From NCBI GenBank assembly GCA_905215095.1, contig CAJMOL010000104.1, forward strand, positions 1 to 6,030: a DNA stretch of 6,030 bases, written 5' to 3'. A program made the translations under genes and the position numbers. The DNA is from an uncultured bacterium. GTDB taxonomy: Bacteria > Actinomycetota > Coriobacteriia > Coriobacteriales > Coriobacteriaceae. Each line of letters begins with the position of its first letter. Position 1 is the stretch's first letter. This document shows positions 1 through 5,268 of this stretch, piece after piece. The notes under the pieces are model-generated. The model made no database searches. It was not told the DNA's origin and saw nothing but the letters and a program-made list of their open reading frames with translations.

Positions 1-324
1 GGGCACGAACCAGCCGCGGCCGCCAGGGCCCAGCAGGTTGGAGGTGGAGCCAGGGACCATCTGCGACAGACGACGGGTATCATCGCCCACGACGGCGTAC
101 CACAGCTCGACGGTGCCGGCCTCGGCGTCGGCGCGATAGAAGCTCAGGGGCACGCGAAGCAGCGAGGAAGCATCGCCCGGCACGGCGATATTCACGAACT
201 GACCGGGCTTGAGCGCACTTGCAAGCTTGGGGGCCGAGATAACGAGCGAGAAGATGCCGTCGGCGATCTCCTGGTTCGAGACGACCTCGAAGTCGTGCAT
301 GCGTGCAGTGGAAGGTGTGGGCAT
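1..324 (-). CDS. pyrK: Dihydroorotate dehydrogenase electron-transfer subunit PyrK, N-terminal part (runs off left edge)
   Basis: PyrK is the FAD and [2Fe-2S] subunit that passes electrons from class 1B dihydroorotate dehydrogenase (PyrD) to NAD+ in pyrimidine synthesis. Only the first 108 residues are present; the reading frame is open to the edge. The visible part is the FAD-binding beta-barrel of the ferredoxin-reductase fold: KPGQFVNI at residues 39-46, the flavin motif LLRVPLSFYRAD at 55-66 (position of the usual RRPxS), GDDTRRLSQM at 80-89 and LLGPGGRGW at 97-105. The NAD and iron-sulphur cysteine regions lie outside the window. The ATG at 324 is chosen because GGAG lies five bases upstream; an in-frame ATG at codon 9 has no such site. 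It is separated from pyrC by 92 bases containing two hairpins, unlike the tightly packed genes upstream in the operon. Family and pathway role are established knowledge; the assignment from a partial sequence is fairly secure. Confidence 0.88.
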   Translation of the reverse strand, partial: MPTPSTARMHDFEVVSNQEIADGIFSLVISAPKLASALKPGQFVNIAVPGDASSLLRVPLSFYRADAEAGTVELWYAVVGDDTRRLSQMVPGSTSNLLGPGGRGWFVP

Positions 325-339
325 AGACGCTCCAATCCC

Positions 340-396
340 CCATGCGGTTGCATGGTTCAGGCGAACAGAAAGCGCGGCACCGCAAGGGCGCCGCGC
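340..396 (-). promoter_or_regulatory. Intercistronic hairpins between pyrC and pyrK, possible partial terminator
   Basis: Read on the minus strand, 396-387 (GCGCGGCGCC) pairs with 381-372 (GGTGCCGCGC), giving ten pairs with one G-U and a five-base loop. It is followed by TTTCTGTT, a poor U-tract. A second hairpin, CCATGC-AACC-GCATGG (355-340), lies just upstream of the pyrK ribosome site. The first could be a leaky terminator, a processing site or an end-protecting stem that lowers expression of distal genes. Which of these applies is inference. Confidence 0.4.
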
Positions 397-416
397 ATAA
401 AAGCGATAAAGCTATG

Positions 417-1706
417 CTAGCAGATGCAGCCGTCGGCAAGCGTCTGCTTACCGCCGACGAACACATCGGTGGCACGACCGGTGAGCGTACGGCCGGCAAA
501 ACCGGAGTTCTCGGCGCGCGACTCGTAGCCGTCCTCGCCGACCGTCCAGGTGGCGGACGCGTCGAACACAGTCAGGTCGGCAACGGAGCCCGCCTTGACC
601 TGAACCTGGTCGAGGCCCAGGATCTCACGCGGCTTGATGGCCATGAGCTCGACCATGCGGCCCACGCTCATCTTGCCCGTGTTGACCAGCTCGGTGAGTA
701 CGAGCGACAGCGAGGTCTCGAGGCCGATCATGCCGAAGGGCGCAAGCTCGAACTCGCGGGCCTTCTCCCACGGGGTGTGGGGAGCGTGGTCGGTGACGAT
801 GACGTCGACGGTGCCGTCGATGACGCCCTGACGGATGGCCTCGGCATCCTCCTCGGTACGCAGCGGCGGATTGACCTTGAGCGAGGTGTTGTAGGTCTCG
901 TCCAGGTCGTTCTCGGTCAGGAACATATGGTGCGGGGGGGCCTCGCAGGTGACCTGCACGCCAGCTGCCTTACCGGCACGAACGATCTCCAGGCCATGGG
1001 CGGTGGAGATGTGCTGGATGTGCAGCTTGGCACCGGTCAGCTTGGCGATCTCGATATCGCGGGCGATCTGCAGCTCCTCGCCTGCCGCCGGCCAGCCCTC
1101 GAGGGCCAGACGGGTCGAGACCTTGCCCTCGTTGATCTGGCCGTGGCCGACCAGGTCCTCGTCCTGGCAGTGGCTCATAAAGACCTTGCCGAACATCTTG
1201 CCGTAGTCCATGCAGCGACGGAGCATGCCTGCACCCTGCACGCCGCGACCGTCGTCGGTGAAGGCGACGGCGCCGTGGGCGACCATATCGCCCATCTCGG
1301 ACATGGCCTCGCCCTTAAGACCGCGGGTCATGGCGCCCGACGGATAGACGCGGCAGTGGCCGACCTCGGCAGCGCGGGACTTGACGAACTCCACGACAGT
1401 GCCGTTATCGGTTACGGGATCGGTGTTGGGCATGGCGCACACGCCGGTAAAGCCGCCCTTGGCAGCTGCGCGGGTGCCGCTCTCGATGTCCTCTTTGACC
1501 TCGTAGCCGGGCTCGCGAAGGTGGACGTGCATATCCACCAGGCCGGGGACGAGGTACTTGCCGGAAAGGTCGCGGACCTCGGCTCCCTCGACGGTGAGAT
1601 TCTCGCCGACCTCGGCGATCTTGTCGCCGTCGATCAGGACGTCAACGACACCGTCAAGCTCGACGGACGGGTCGACGACGTGGGCATTCTTAAGAAGCAA
1701 GGCCAT
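417..1706 (-). CDS. pyrC: Dihydroorotase (type I amidohydrolase)
   Basis: This enzyme cyclises N-carbamoyl-L-aspartate to L-dihydroorotate, the third step of de novo pyrimidine synthesis, in the cytoplasm. The 429-residue product has the usual length of type I bacterial dihydroorotases. Metal ligands stand in the expected order: HVH in DMHVHLREPG (H60, H62), Asp in FTDDGRG (149-155), H179 in SHCQDED, H232 in HIQHIST and D306 in VTDHAPH. The substrate-binding region MPNTDPVTD is at 92-100. The ATG at 1706 is preferred because GGAGGT sits seven bases upstream; the TTG at 1721 that would lengthen the protein by five residues is itself part of that ribosome site. The start overlaps the 3' end of pyrB by 17 bases, which suggests translational coupling. 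No broken motif was seen. Confidence 0.97.
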   Translation of the reverse strand: MALLLKNAHVVDPSVELDGVVDVLIDGDKIAEVGENLTVEGAEVRDLSGKYLVPGLVDMHVHLREPGYEVKEDIESGTRAAAKGGFTGVCAMPNTDPVTDNGTVVEFVKSRAAEVGHCRVYPSGAMTRGLKGEAMSEMGDMVAHGAVAFTDDGRGVQGAGMLRRCMDYGKMFGKVFMSHCQDEDLVGHGQINEGKVSTRLALEGWPAAGEELQIARDIEIAKLTGAKLHIQHISTAHGLEIVRAGKAAGVQVTCEAPPHHMFLTENDLDETYNTSLKVNPPLRTEEDAEAIRQGVIDGTVDVIVTDHAPHTPWEKAREFELAPFGMIGLETSLSLVLTELVNTGKMSVGRMVELMAIKPREILGLDQVQVKAGSVADLTVFDASATWTVGEDGYESRAENSGFAGRTLTGRATDVFVGGKQTLADGCIC

Positions 1707-2634
1707 TATCGGCACCTCCAAGCAGCAGATACAGGATAGCCATACGCACGCAGATACCGGCGTAGACCTGCTCCAGGATGACGGAGCGTTGCGGGTGGTC
1801 GGCCATATAGGAGTCGAACTCGACGCCGCGGTTGATGGGGCCCGGGTGGCAAATGATCGCGTCGGGCTTCATGAGCTTCTCACGGTCCTTAGTCAGGCCG
1901 AAGAGCTTGTGGTACTCGCGAATGGTCGGGAACGGGGCACCCTCGAGGCGCTCCTGCTGTACACGCAGCATGTAGACGACGTCCAGCTCGGGCAGGACGG
2001 AATCGAGGTCGCTCGTCACGTGGTCGCAGCCCAGGACCTCGGGCGACGGCGGCAGCAGCGTGCCGGGGGCGACGGCGTAGGTCTCGCAGCCCATGATCTT
2101 AAGGGCGGGGATCAGCGAGCCGCAGACGCGGGAGTGCGCGATATCGCCGACGACGGCGACCTTCAGACCGTGGAAGTCACCCTTGTGCTCCCAGATGGTG
2201 TACAGGTCGAGCAGAGCCTGCGTGGGATGGTTGTGCTTGCCGTCGCCGGCGCAGATGACGCTCGCGGGCGAGTTCTGCGTGACGATGTAGGGAGCGCCGG
2301 CGTGCTTGTCGCGCACGACGATGCAGTCGATCTTATAAGCGTTGAGGGTCTCGACGGTGTCGACGAGGCTCTCGCCCTTGACCGTGGAGGTCGAGGAGCC
2401 ACCAAAGTTGAGGCTGTCGGCCGAAAGACGCTTCTCGGCGAGCTCGAAGGAGCTGCGGGTACGCGTCGAAGGCTCGTTGAACATGTTGACGATGGTCTTG
2501 CCCTTGAGCGTGGGGACCTTCTTGATAGCACGCTCGTTGACCTCGGAGAACGCCTTGGCGGTCTCGAGGATGAGCTTGATGTCCTCTTCGGAGTACTCGG
2601 TAATGTCGATCAGGTGCTTATGGTTGAACGCCAC
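1690..2634 (-). CDS. pyrB: Aspartate carbamoyltransferase catalytic subunit
   Basis: PyrB condenses carbamoyl phosphate with L-aspartate to give N-carbamoyl-L-aspartate, the committed step of the pathway; catalytic chains form trimers. The 314-residue product shows the carbamoyl-phosphate motif EPSTRTRSSFE near residue 54, the signature HNHPTQALLDLYTIW near 134, GDIAHSRV in the aspartate domain, and HPGPINRGVEF near the C-terminus. No pyrI regulatory-chain gene is in the window, so control is more likely through PyrR or the leader than through PyrI allostery (inference). The start is not certain: I prefer the GTG at 2634, because the GGAGGTGA formed by the last codons of pyrR lies at proper spacing. 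The GTG at 2646 would add four residues but lies inside that ribosome site. With the preferred start, pyrR ends four bases upstream, so the two genes are probably coupled. Confidence 0.96.
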   Translation of the reverse strand: MAFNHKHLIDITEYSEEDIKLILETAKAFSEVNERAIKKVPTLKGKTIVNMFNEPSTRTRSSFELAEKRLSADSLNFGGSSTSTVKGESLVDTVETLNAYKIDCIVVRDKHAGAPYIVTQNSPASVICAGDGKHNHPTQALLDLYTIWEHKGDFHGLKVAVVGDIAHSRVCGSLIPALKIMGCETYAVAPGTLLPPSPEVLGCDHVTSDLDSVLPELDVVYMLRVQQERLEGAPFPTIREYHKLFGLTKDREKLMKPDAIICHPGPINRGVEFDSYMADHPQRSVILEQVYAGICVRMAILYLLLGGADNGLAS

Positions 2635-2638
2635 GGTA

Positions 2639-3301
<663 letters not shown>

Positions 3302-3310
3302 TCACATGTC

Positions 3311-3330
3311 TTGACTGCTGACACAGTCAA
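3311..3330 (-). promoter_or_regulatory. Perfect hairpin just upstream of the pyrR ribosome site
   Basis: TTGACTG and CAGTCAA form a perfect 7-bp inverted repeat with a six-base loop. On the minus-strand RNA it starts within the end of the U-tract and finishes about ten bases before the GGAAGGAG of pyrR. It may limit or position ribosome loading, or stabilise the 5' end of read-through message. Its role is inferred only from position. Confidence 0.4.
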
Positions 3331-3336
3331 AAAAAT

Positions 3337-3418
3337 AGATGCCCGACCGCTCAAAGCGGACCAGACACCCACAGGAAGGGCTGCTCTTTGGCAGCTATGT
3401 AATTCCATGTGGGCATCT
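3337..3418 (-). promoter_or_regulatory. pyr operon leader: candidate attenuator with two exclusive pairings
   Basis: On the minus-strand RNA, AGATGCCCACA (3418-3408) can pair with TGTGGGTGTCT (3373-3363): eleven pairs, two of them G-U. The stem continues inward with GGAA/TTCC and then GCTGC-CAAAGA-GCAGC (3395-3380). Alternatively AGATGCCC (3418-3411) pairs perfectly with GGGCATCT (3344-3337), which is followed by A and seven U residues (3335-3329), as in an intrinsic terminator. Both pairings use the same upstream arm, so they exclude each other. The G-U pairs become A-C mismatches on the plus strand, which indicates structure in the pyr transcript. A small CCGCT-TTG-AGCGG hairpin lies between. 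Attenuation of pyr operons is established; the switching rule here is inference. Confidence 0.6.
3351..3416 (-). CDS. Possible 21-residue pyr leader peptide
   Basis: An ATG at 3416 is preceded by AAAGGGG with six-base spacing, a good ribosome site. The frame runs 21 codons (MPTWNYIAAK then EQPFLWVSGPL) to a TGA at 3353-3351. The stop falls in the loop of the CCGCT/AGCGG hairpin, a few bases before the GGGCATCT arm of the terminator-like stem, and the start codon lies in the opposite arm. A ribosome on this frame would therefore open or block both pairings. The peptide is rich in aromatic residues (W4, Y6, F14, W16) and matches no family I know. The arrangement resembles the pyrBI/pyrL attenuator of enterobacteria, although U-rich pause sites are not obvious. 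It could also be a chance frame, since only the ribosome site and placement support it. Confidence 0.35.
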   Translation of the reverse strand: MPTWNYIAAKEQPFLWVSGPL

Positions 3419-3443
3419 CGTACCCCTTTAATGGTCAAGGAAT

Positions 3444-3472
3444 AGTGTAGCCAACCTCGAGCTTAATTGCGA
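3444..3472 (-). promoter_or_regulatory. Candidate pyr operon promoter
   Basis: On the minus strand TACACT (3449-3444) is a fair -10 box. The hexamer 17 bases upstream (TCGCAA, 3472-3467) is a poor -35. Transcription would start near 3437, giving a leader of about 150 bases that contains the whole candidate attenuator. The position is sensible but the sequence match is modest. Confidence 0.35.
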
Positions 3473-3512
3473 GCATTAATACAGAGCAATCCGTAAACGG
3501 AGCCCAATGCTC
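3471..3512. repeat. Inverted repeat between the divergent pyr and rpmB promoters
   Basis: GAGCATT (3471-3477) and AATGCTC (3506-3512) are perfect 7-bp complements 28 bases apart. Within the loop, TCCGT-AA-ACGGA (3490-3501) is a second palindrome. The left arm overlaps the weak -35 of the pyr promoter. It may be an operator or chance; the AT-rich stretch at 3513-3531 to its right shows no gene. Confidence 0.25.
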
Positions 3513-3542
3513 AATAAACCTATATATATTTGTGGGACGAGC

Positions 3543-3571
3543 TTGAAAACGCACGCACGAGCTGGCATAAT
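3543..3571 (+). promoter_or_regulatory. Strong sigma-70-type promoter upstream of rpmB
   Basis: TTGAAA (3543-3548), a 17-base spacer and CATAAT (3566-3571) make the best housekeeping promoter match in the window. Transcription would begin near 3578 and reach rpmB after about 160 bases of leader that contains the inverted repeats at 3643-3680. No convincing gene lies between it and rpmB. Confidence 0.6.
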
Positions 3572-3642
3572 CCCCTCTGCTGCACGCAAATCGGATCTAC
3601 GTCCAGGGCCGTGGCGTGAGCACTATCGCCAAAAGAGGAATA

Positions 3643-3686
3643 TCTCTGTGTAGATTGCGCACAGAGACATGCTTCTGTGCTATAGT
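3643..3686 (+). promoter_or_regulatory. Proximal rpmB promoter overlapped by three alternating half-sites
   Basis: TGC-TATAGT (3678-3686) is an extended -10 element that would start transcription about 50 bases before rpmB; no good -35 is seen. Just upstream are TCTCTGTG (3643-3650), GCACAGAGA (3659-3667) and TCTGTGC (3674-3680). The middle arm is perfectly complementary to each neighbour (8 bp with the left, 7 bp with the right). They could be operator half-sites over the -35/-10 region, or alternative hairpins in the transcript from the upstream promoter. Function is inference. Confidence 0.4.
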
Positions 3687-3704
3687 TCAGGCTTGTTTGT
3701 TAAC

Positions 3705-3724
3705 GCGACATGTTCGTTTGTCGC
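3705..3724 (+). promoter_or_regulatory. Leader hairpin next to the rpmB ribosome site
   Basis: GCGACA (3705-3710) and TGTCGC (3719-3724) form a 6-bp stem with an eight-base loop. The stem ends two bases before AAGGAGG (3727-3733). It could stabilise the message or take part in translational control of the ribosomal protein. Confidence 0.3.
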
Positions 3725-3740
3725 CCAAGGAGGGTCAGTT

Positions 3741-3929
3741 ATGTCCAAAGTTTGCGAAGTTTGCGGTAAGCACCCCGTTGCCGGTCGCTCCATCAGCCAC
3801 TCTCACCGCGTCACCAACCGTAAGTTCCGCCCCAACATCCAGCGCGTCTACGTCGTCGTCGATGGTCACCGTCGCAAGATGAACGTTTGCTCCACCTGCC
3901 TCAAGTCCGGCAAGGTTGCGCGCTCCTAA
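3741..3929 (+). CDS. rpmB: 50S ribosomal protein L28, zinc-ribbon form
   Basis: L28 is a small protein of the large ribosomal subunit. The 62-residue product is of normal length for the family and begins MSKVCEVCGKHPVAGRSISH, with the characteristic SHRVTNRKFRPNIQRV motif at 21-36. Two CxxC pairs (C5/C8 and C50/C53) make it the zinc-binding 'C+' form; many bacteria have a cysteine-free version, often made under zinc limitation. The ATG has AAGGAGG seven bases upstream, the strongest ribosome site in the window, as expected for a ribosomal protein. It is a single-gene unit with its own promoter or promoters and a strong terminator. It is divergent from the pyr operon and convergent with the transposase. 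Confidence 0.97.
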   Translation: MSKVCEVCGKHPVAGRSISHSHRVTNRKFRPNIQRVYVVVDGHRRKMNVCSTCLKSGKVARS

Positions 3930-3932
3930 ATA

Positions 3933-3976
3933 AGGTCTTACCAACAAGTACCTCGGACTCTCCGGGTCAAAGACCT
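3933..3976 (+). repeat. Stem after the rpmB stop codon
   Basis: AGGTCTT (3933-3939) is perfectly complementary to AAGACCT (3970-3976), with a short CGG/CCG pairing inside. It lies between the rpmB stop and the terminator and could protect the 3' end of the message. No U-tract follows it. Confidence 0.25.
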
Positions 3977-3997
3977 CGCGTTCACATAGAACTTACC

Positions 3998-4030
3998 AAA
4001 GGCGCCCTCCCATGTGGAGGGCGCCTTTTT
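3998..4030 (+). terminator. Intrinsic terminator of rpmB
   Basis: GGCGCCCTCC (4001-4010) pairs perfectly with GGAGGGCGCC (4016-4025) around a five-base loop and is followed by five T residues. Three A residues upstream can extend the stem with the T-tract. On the minus strand it is followed only by TTTGGT, so it works mainly in the plus direction. The transposase repeat begins two bases after it. Confidence 0.92.
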
Positions 4031-4031
4031 G

Positions 4032-4130
4032 CACTCATTGGGCACTCATTGGGGACAGACTTACATGAGTGCTTTCACACATTGGGGACAGACTTACATG
4101 AGTGATTTCACGCATTTGAGACAGACATGA
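4032..4130 (+). repeat. Left REP-like repeat array, 33-bp period
   Basis: Two copies of CATTGGGGACAGACTTACAT followed by GAGTG start at 4047 and 4080, and a degenerate third (CATTTGAGACAGACATGA) starts at 4113, giving an exact 33-base period. The array is preceded by an 11-bp direct repeat, CACTCATTGGG (4032-4042, 4043-4053). CACTCAT (4043-4049) can pair with ATGAGTG (4065-4071). The palindromic ATGAGTG/CACNCAT segments alternating with a conserved GGGGACAGAC spacer look like REP units that serve the neighbouring transposase. Confidence 0.8.
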
Positions 4131-4159
4131 CGCGTGCCGACAGCGGTTCGCCCACCGCC

Positions 4160-4936
4160 TCACGCTGCCTCGTTCCACCCTGTGGTGGCCTTGGTCACGC
4201 TTGTAGCGCCGATACCGGTGATACGGGCAATTTGCTTGACCGTGAGATGCGCCCGCCTGAGCCTCAGCAGACAGGCATCGCGATCGGGGCGTGGCAGGGC
4301 CTTGAGCATCGCAAGATCTATGCTCGGAAGCACTTCGCGCGCAATGGAAAGGACCTCCTCATCGGGGATCCGCCGGCGCGGAAGAATCTCCACTGACCAG
4401 ATGTGCCCGGCAACTTCCTCGAGATGCTCGCAATAGCAACGGGAGCCTCCGACAATATCGAGCATAGGGGCCGCATCACAGATGTCAAAGGGATCATAGC
4501 CCAGCTCATATGCCTTGTAGCTTGACCAGCGGTACGCCTCGAGTGAGTCGAGCGCACCTTTCACGGGATTGAGATGGATATAGTCGAGCAGTTGCACCGC
4601 CTGCGTGTCCGACTCAACCGCGACCCGCGAATAGCGATTGTCAAACAGATGCCCCGTTCTTCCCGTTTTACCATTGAAATACTTAGCATATGCCGTCAGC
4701 GCACACTGCATTGCCTTTGAAAGATTGTCAAGTGGATCATCAACCATCAAATGGAAGTGATTGTCCATAAGGCACCAAGCCAAAACCGCCACTTCATGGC
4801 GCGCAAACCTGTCCGAGATATCCGATAAGAAACGATATCGGTCGGAGTCATCTTCAAAAATAATCTGTTTAGAGTTACCACGGTCAAAGACGTGGTAATA
4901 GCCGGTGAGCGAAACGGCGCGGGCGCATCGGGGCAT
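4160..4936 (-). CDS. REP-associated tyrosine transposase (Y1/HUH, IS200-like family)
   Basis: Enzymes of this family cut and rejoin single-stranded DNA at REP repeats using an HUH metal site and one tyrosine. The 258-residue product has the N-terminal TGYYHVFDRGNSKQIIFEDD (11-30), AWCLMDNHFHLMV (53-65) with HFH at 60-62, and LLDYIHLNPVKGAL (116-129), where Y119 is the likely nucleophile by analogy. RWSSY (136-140) follows. The C-terminal part holds a helix-turn-helix-like segment, LTVKQIARITGIGATSVTKA (231-250), probably for DNA binding. The ATG at 4936 is preferred, because GGAGAG lies just before it and the TTG at 4951 overlaps that site. All motifs are present and the frame is intact, so it may be active. 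Its codon choice looks less GC-biased than that of the pyr genes, suggesting acquisition. A small GCGGT/ACCGC stem (4143-4158) follows the stop. Confidence 0.93.
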   Translation of the reverse strand: MPRCARAVSLTGYYHVFDRGNSKQIIFEDDSDRYRFLSDISDRFARHEVAVLAWCLMDNHFHLMVDDPLDNLSKAMQCALTAYAKYFNGKTGRTGHLFDNRYSRVAVESDTQAVQLLDYIHLNPVKGALDSLEAYRWSSYKAYELGYDPFDICDAAPMLDIVGGSRCYCEHLEEVAGHIWSVEILPRRRIPDEEVLSIAREVLPSIDLAMLKALPRPDRDACLLRLRRAHLTVKQIARITGIGATSVTKATTGWNEAA

Positions 4937-4938
4937 AA

Positions 4939-4981
4939 TCTCTCCTTTCAAAGCTGTACAGGCAACACCTAAAAGGAGAGA
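4939..4981 (-). promoter_or_regulatory. Ribosome-site-masking hairpin of the transposase
   Basis: On the minus strand, TCTCTCCTTT (4981-4972) is a perfect 10-bp complement of AAAGGAGAGA (4948-4939), the ribosome site three bases before the ATG. The loop is 23 bases and contains the palindrome CTGTACAG (4954-4961). Folding would hide the ribosome site and hold transposase synthesis low, a control seen in other insertion sequences. An AT-rich TATAAA-type box near 5010-5030 could be the gene's promoter, but I found no good -35. Confidence 0.65.
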
Positions 4982-5067
4982 AGCAACGCGAAATGCTGAG
5001 CCTGTAACCTATTTATATACAAATAAGCGGCAAGAACGGGCCCAGAACGGCAAAATGGCAAATCGAT

Positions 5068-5116
5068 GTCTGTCCCCAATGAGTGAAAGCACTCATGTAA
5101 GTATGTCCCCAATGAG
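5068..5116 (-). repeat. Right REP-like repeat, inverted relative to the left array
   Basis: This is the reverse-complement partner of 4045-4093, with differences at only two positions. Here the inner palindrome is perfect: ATGAGTG-AAAG-CACTCAT (5079-5096), a 7-bp stem with a four-base loop. It is flanked on each side by the GGGGACA-type motif, and a second partial unit ends at 5068. Confidence 0.8.
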
Positions 5117-5140
5117 CTAGGCGATGTCCTGGCAGATTAT

Positions 5141-5171
5141 TTTAGTTGAATCGCTTCATTTAGTTGAAGCG
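5141..5171 (+). promoter_or_regulatory. Candidate operator upstream of adhE
   Basis: TTTAGTTGAATCG (5141-5153) and TTTAGTTGAAGCG (5159-5171) are direct repeats with one mismatch and an 18-base period. CGCTTCA (5152-5158) is also a perfect inverted partner of TGAAGCG (5165-5171). This gives half-sites TTGAA, TTCA and TTGAA in alternating orientation, about 65-95 bases before the likely start of transcription. It does not match the Rex consensus I know and only loosely resembles an FNR-type site. A weak hairpin terminator is an alternative reading. Confidence 0.4.
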
Positions 5172-5217
5172 TTTTAGTGTGCCTTTTACGGGAATCTTAC
5201 CGTTCGCCGAATAATTT

Positions 5218-5233
5218 CTTGCTATCATGCAAG
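5218..5233 (+). promoter_or_regulatory. Candidate adhE promoter with palindromic -10
   Basis: TGC-TATCAT (5220-5228) is an extended -10 element; the -35 region is weak. The box is framed exactly by the inverted repeat CTTGC/GCAAG (5218-5222, 5229-5233), so a dimeric repressor bound there would cover it. The start of transcription would be near 5235, about 35 bases before the gene. Confidence 0.4.
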
Positions 5234-5268
5234 GCGTAGGGTAAATCTCCGATCGCAAGGAGACACAA

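Larger units (their letters stand above)
4045..5116 (-). mobile_element. REP-associated transposase unit bounded by 49-bp inverted repeats
   Basis: 4045-4093 and the reverse complement of 5068-5116 agree in 47 of 49 bases, and similarity stops at CTCATT on both outer sides. The unit of about 1.07 kb contains one gene, the Y1 transposase, with roughly 30 bases to the left array and about 130 bases of leader on the right. It sits between the rpmB terminator and the adhE control region without interrupting a gene. No target duplication is apparent, as expected for HUH/Y1 enzymes. Whether the whole unit moves, or only the repeats are mobilised, cannot be told from the sequence. Confidence 0.72.

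Noticed and set aside
1707..1721. TTG start for pyrC at 1721
   Set aside because: The TTG overlaps the GGAGGT ribosome site that serves the ATG at 1706, and the added residues are not part of the family N-terminus.
342..1739. 465-codon plus-strand open frame
   Set aside because: It lies antisense to pyrC, whose frame has all dihydroorotase motifs. The frame stays open because of GC-biased codons, and its translation is low-complexity with no family resemblance.
3616..3882. 88-codon plus-strand frame overlapping rpmB
   Set aside because: It enters rpmB in another frame, lacks a good ribosome site and resembles no family.
4032..4130. Short CRISPR array
   Set aside because: The period is 33 bases with about 25 bases repeated, leaving only about eight bases between repeats, and those are nearly the same. 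There are no cas genes, and a REP transposase lies next to it.
4971..5000. AAAAGGAGAG as a plus-strand ribosome site
   Set aside because: The ATG that follows is 12 bases away and opens only a four-codon frame; the sequence is better explained as the complement of the transposase ribosome site.
5141..5171. Rex (redox) operator upstream of adhE
   Set aside because: The half-sites TTGAA/TTCA and their spacing do not match TTGTGAAATATTTCACAA-type Rex sites closely enough, so it is reported only as an unassigned operator candidate.
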